A DNA stretch of 7,531 nucleotides, from NCBI GenBank assembly GCA_023251275.1, contig JAHEZC010000017.1, positions 5,575 through 13,105 of the forward strand, written 5' to 3'. Under the pieces are notes generated by a model. It was not told the origin of the DNA. It saw only the letters and a list, made by a program, of their open reading frames with translations, and searched no databases. The position numbers and the translations under genes are program-made. Source of the DNA: Parafilimonas sp. GTDB lineage: Bacteria; Bacteroidota; Bacteroidia; Chitinophagales; Chitinophagaceae. Numbering within the stretch: position 1 is the stretch's first letter; the number at the start of each line of letters is the position of its first letter. This document shows positions 5,841-7,531 of this stretch, piece after piece.

Positions 5841-7262
5841 ATGACAGCGTTTCAGAAAAAGTACGAGTTCATGCCTGATTGTTGCCAAAAATATAAGAAA
5901 TACCACTCTTTTTCATTTCAAAAATCTATAAGAACACATATCTTCTTTTTTGTTCTGTCACTTCTGCTTATTATTGGATGCAAAAAGTCTGAAAATTTAA
6001 TTAACGGAAATGGCGGCGGAGGTGAACTTCCTGAAAAACCCAATATTATTCTGATTTTAGGAGATGACGTAGGATATGAAGTACCAACCTGCGACGGCGG
6101 CCAATCTTATCAGACTCCCAATATTGATATGATGGCCCAACAGGGAATTCGCTTTACACAATGTCACAGCAGCCCGCTGTGTTCTCCATCAAGGTTCATG
6201 CTTATGACAGGCAAATATAATTTTCGTAATTATACCCAATGGGGTGTAATGGATCTTTCGCAAAAAACTATTGCTAACATGTTGAAAGCTGCCGGGTATA
6301 CTACCTGTGTCTCCGGCAAATGGCAATTCGACGGGGGAGATGCATCTATACATACTTTTGGGTTTGATAAATATTGTGTGTTCAACCCATACCTGGACTA
6401 CTCTGATGATGCAGGAAAAGGCTCCCGCTATAAAGATCCAACCATTTACCAGGATGGGAGTTATCTGCCTGCTGAAAAAACACTCAATCAGTATGGCGAG
6501 GATATTTTTGCCAATTATCTGATGAATTTTATTGATTCAAATAAGACGCGTTCTTTTTTTGCTTACTGGCCGCTTAATTTATGCCACTCTCCGTTTACAC
6601 CTCCTCCGGATAATGCTCAATTTCCCAATTGGTATCCATTAAGAAGTAATACGGCATTTTTCCCGTATATGGTAAAATATATGGATAAAAAAATCGGACA
6701 GCTCATTGATAAAGTAAAAAGCCTCGGCATAGACAAAAGAACGGTGATTATTTTTATCGGAGGAGACAATGGCACTTCATGGGAAATAAGTTCCCGCTTT
6801 AATGGGATGTATATACAGGGAGGAAAAGCAAAGACCACGGAGTATGGAACCCACGTACCATTATTAATATATTGGCCTGGTACAGCGGGAACCGGCATTA
6901 TAAATGATGATCTGATTGATTTTACCGATTTTTTACCAACTATTGCTGATATTGCTAATATTTCTAAACCATTTTCTTACGGTATTCTTGACGGAACAAG
7001 TTTTTACCCTCAAATAAGCGGAAGAGCAGGTGAACCAAGAAGCTGGATATTTACTCATTTTCAGTCTCATCCGGATAAACCCACTCCATTGTTTCGGTAT
7101 GTACAGAATAAAACATATAAACTTTATGAAAGAAACGGTGCGTTTTATAATACAGTAAACGATATAAATGAAAAGTATCCCATAACCGATTCTGCATTGA
7201 CAAATGAAGAACGACAAATAAAACAGGAATTTCAAACTGTGCTTAATCAAATGCATAATTAA
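5841..7262 (+). CDS. Sulfatase (alkaline phosphatase superfamily), predicted lipoprotein
   Basis: The 473-residue protein carries a type I sulfatase fold. ILGDDVG gives D75 and D76 as calcium ligands. LCSPSRFMLMTGKY (113-126) holds the C-x-P-x-R motif, with C114 to be converted to formylglycine by a maturase not in this window. GGDNG gives ligands D309 and N310. K160, H249 (CHSPF) and K329 (GGKAKTTEYGTHVP) are probably active-site residues. In the usual GKWH motif the histidine is glutamine here (GKWQF, Q162). A hydrophobic segment (about 34-46) ends in lipobox IIGC (C47), so it is likely anchored in the cell envelope, followed by a Gly-rich linker (55-61). The stretch before the hydrophobic segment is unusually long (33 residues); a second ATG at 5871 would shorten it by ten. 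The substrate, probably a sulfated glycan or arylsulfate, cannot be deduced. No SusCD, glycosidase or maturase gene is adjacent. No clear promoter is seen; TAACTTTC (5793-5800) has one mismatch to TAnnTTTG. Confidence 0.92.
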   Translation: MTAFQKKYEFMPDCCQKYKKYHSFSFQKSIRTHIFFFVLSLLLIIGCKKSENLINGNGGGGELPEKPNIILILGDDVGYEVPTCDGGQSYQTPNIDMMAQQGIRFTQCHSSPLCSPSRFMLMTGKYNFRNYTQWGVMDLSQKTIANMLKAAGYTTCVSGKWQFDGGDASIHTFGFDKYCVFNPYLDYSDDAGKGSRYKDPTIYQDGSYLPAEKTLNQYGEDIFANYLMNFIDSNKTRSFFAYWPLNLCHSPFTPPPDNAQFPNWYPLRSNTAFFPYMVKYMDKKIGQLIDKVKSLGIDKRTVIIFIGGDNGTSWEISSRFNGMYIQGGKAKTTEYGTHVPLLIYWPGTAGTGIINDDLIDFTDFLPTIADIANISKPFSYGILDGTSFYPQISGRAGEPRSWIFTHFQSHPDKPTPLFRYVQNKTYKLYERNGAFYNTVNDINEKYPITDSALTNEERQIKQEFQTVLNQMHN

Positions 7263-7309
7263 CCATACCCGAAGCATCCCTCACTCAATTTTTTTCAAAC
7301 TTCTTCATC

Positions 7310-7317
7310 TACATTTG
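7310..7317 (+). promoter_or_regulatory. Promoter -7 box for recO
   Basis: TACATTTG is a full TAnnTTTG match, 30 bases before the recO ATG and identical to the carB box. A seven-T run (7289-7295) lies about where a -33 element would be, but is not a true TTTG. It lies after the sulfatase stop, so recO probably has its own promoter. Confidence 0.55.
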
Positions 7318-7347
7318 TTCTCACTGCAATTTTATTAAACTGTGAGC

Positions 7348-7531
7348 ATGACTCATAAAACCAGGGGTGTTGTCTTAAGAACCATTAAGTACGGGGAAAC
7401 GAGTGTGATCACTTCCCTTTATACAGAGCTTTTTGGCATACAGCATTATATAGTAAAAGGTATCAGAAAGAGCACTAAAAAGTCGCAGAGCGGAGCAAAT
7501 TGTTTTCAACCCGCTGCTATACTTGATCTGG
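7348..7531 (+). CDS. recO: DNA repair protein RecO, N-terminal part (runs off right edge)
   Basis: Sixty-one codons are visible from ATG 7348-7350. The start, MTHKTRGVVLRTIKYGETS, then ITSLYTELFGIQHYIVKGIR, is typical of the RecO N-terminal OB fold: the TRGVVLR strand, the Y-E-S segment, and a strand carrying Y-x-V-K-G-x-R, followed by a basic KSTKKSQ stretch. RecO works in the RecF(O)R pathway: it anneals single strands, binds SSB and helps load RecA at gaps. The zinc-binding or helical C-terminal part is outside the window. It is separated from the sulfatase by 85 bases that contain a good promoter box. Confidence 0.9.
   Translation, partial: MTHKTRGVVLRTIKYGETSVITSLYTELFGIQHYIVKGIRKSTKKSQSGANCFQPAAILDL

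Noticed and set aside
6617..7277. Two open frames on the minus strand opposite the sulfatase (93 and 114 residues)
   Set aside because: Both lie antisense to conserved sulfatase sequence; their hydrophobic or Cys-rich translations fit reverse reading of AT-rich codons.

Overview
The window looks like chromosomal DNA of a member of the Bacteroidota, probably close to the Chitinophagaceae. The lineage call rests on three things: the AT-rich composition, the character of the FtsH, RsfS and RecO N-termini, and upstream sequences matching the Bacteroidota -7 promoter consensus TAnnTTTG instead of the E. coli -10/-35 pair. The lineage is inferred from remembered family resemblance, not from a search.

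Layout from left to right. Leftward strand: the 5' end of ftsH (membrane AAA+ protease, running off the left edge), preceded by rsfS (ribosomal silencing factor). A 226-base divergent spacer follows. Rightward strand: birA (biotin-protein ligase without a DNA-binding domain). It ends 5 bases from the convergent, leftward bcp (thiol peroxidase), which lies downstream of a leftward gene for an exported M23 peptidase with intact zinc ligands. A 97-base divergent spacer with a good promoter box on each strand separates the peptidase from the rightward genes. These are a carB reading frame covering only the N-terminal half of carbamoyl-phosphate synthase, a predicted sulfatase lipoprotein, and the 5' end of recO, running off the right edge.

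Most genes are housekeeping: protein quality control, ribosome hibernation, biotinylation, peroxide defence, cell-wall turnover, pyrimidine/arginine precursor synthesis and DNA repair. Two things stand out. First, carB stops after 551 codons, at the junction between the oligomerisation domain and the second synthetase domain, with stop codons TGA TAA TAG in a row; no second half is present before recO. Second, the next gene is a solitary sulfatase with no carbohydrate-utilisation neighbours in view. Either this lineage has a split carB with the other half elsewhere, or a rearrangement removed the second half and left the sulfatase there. The window alone cannot decide. No RNA gene, CRISPR array, insertion sequence or convincing hairpin terminator was seen.
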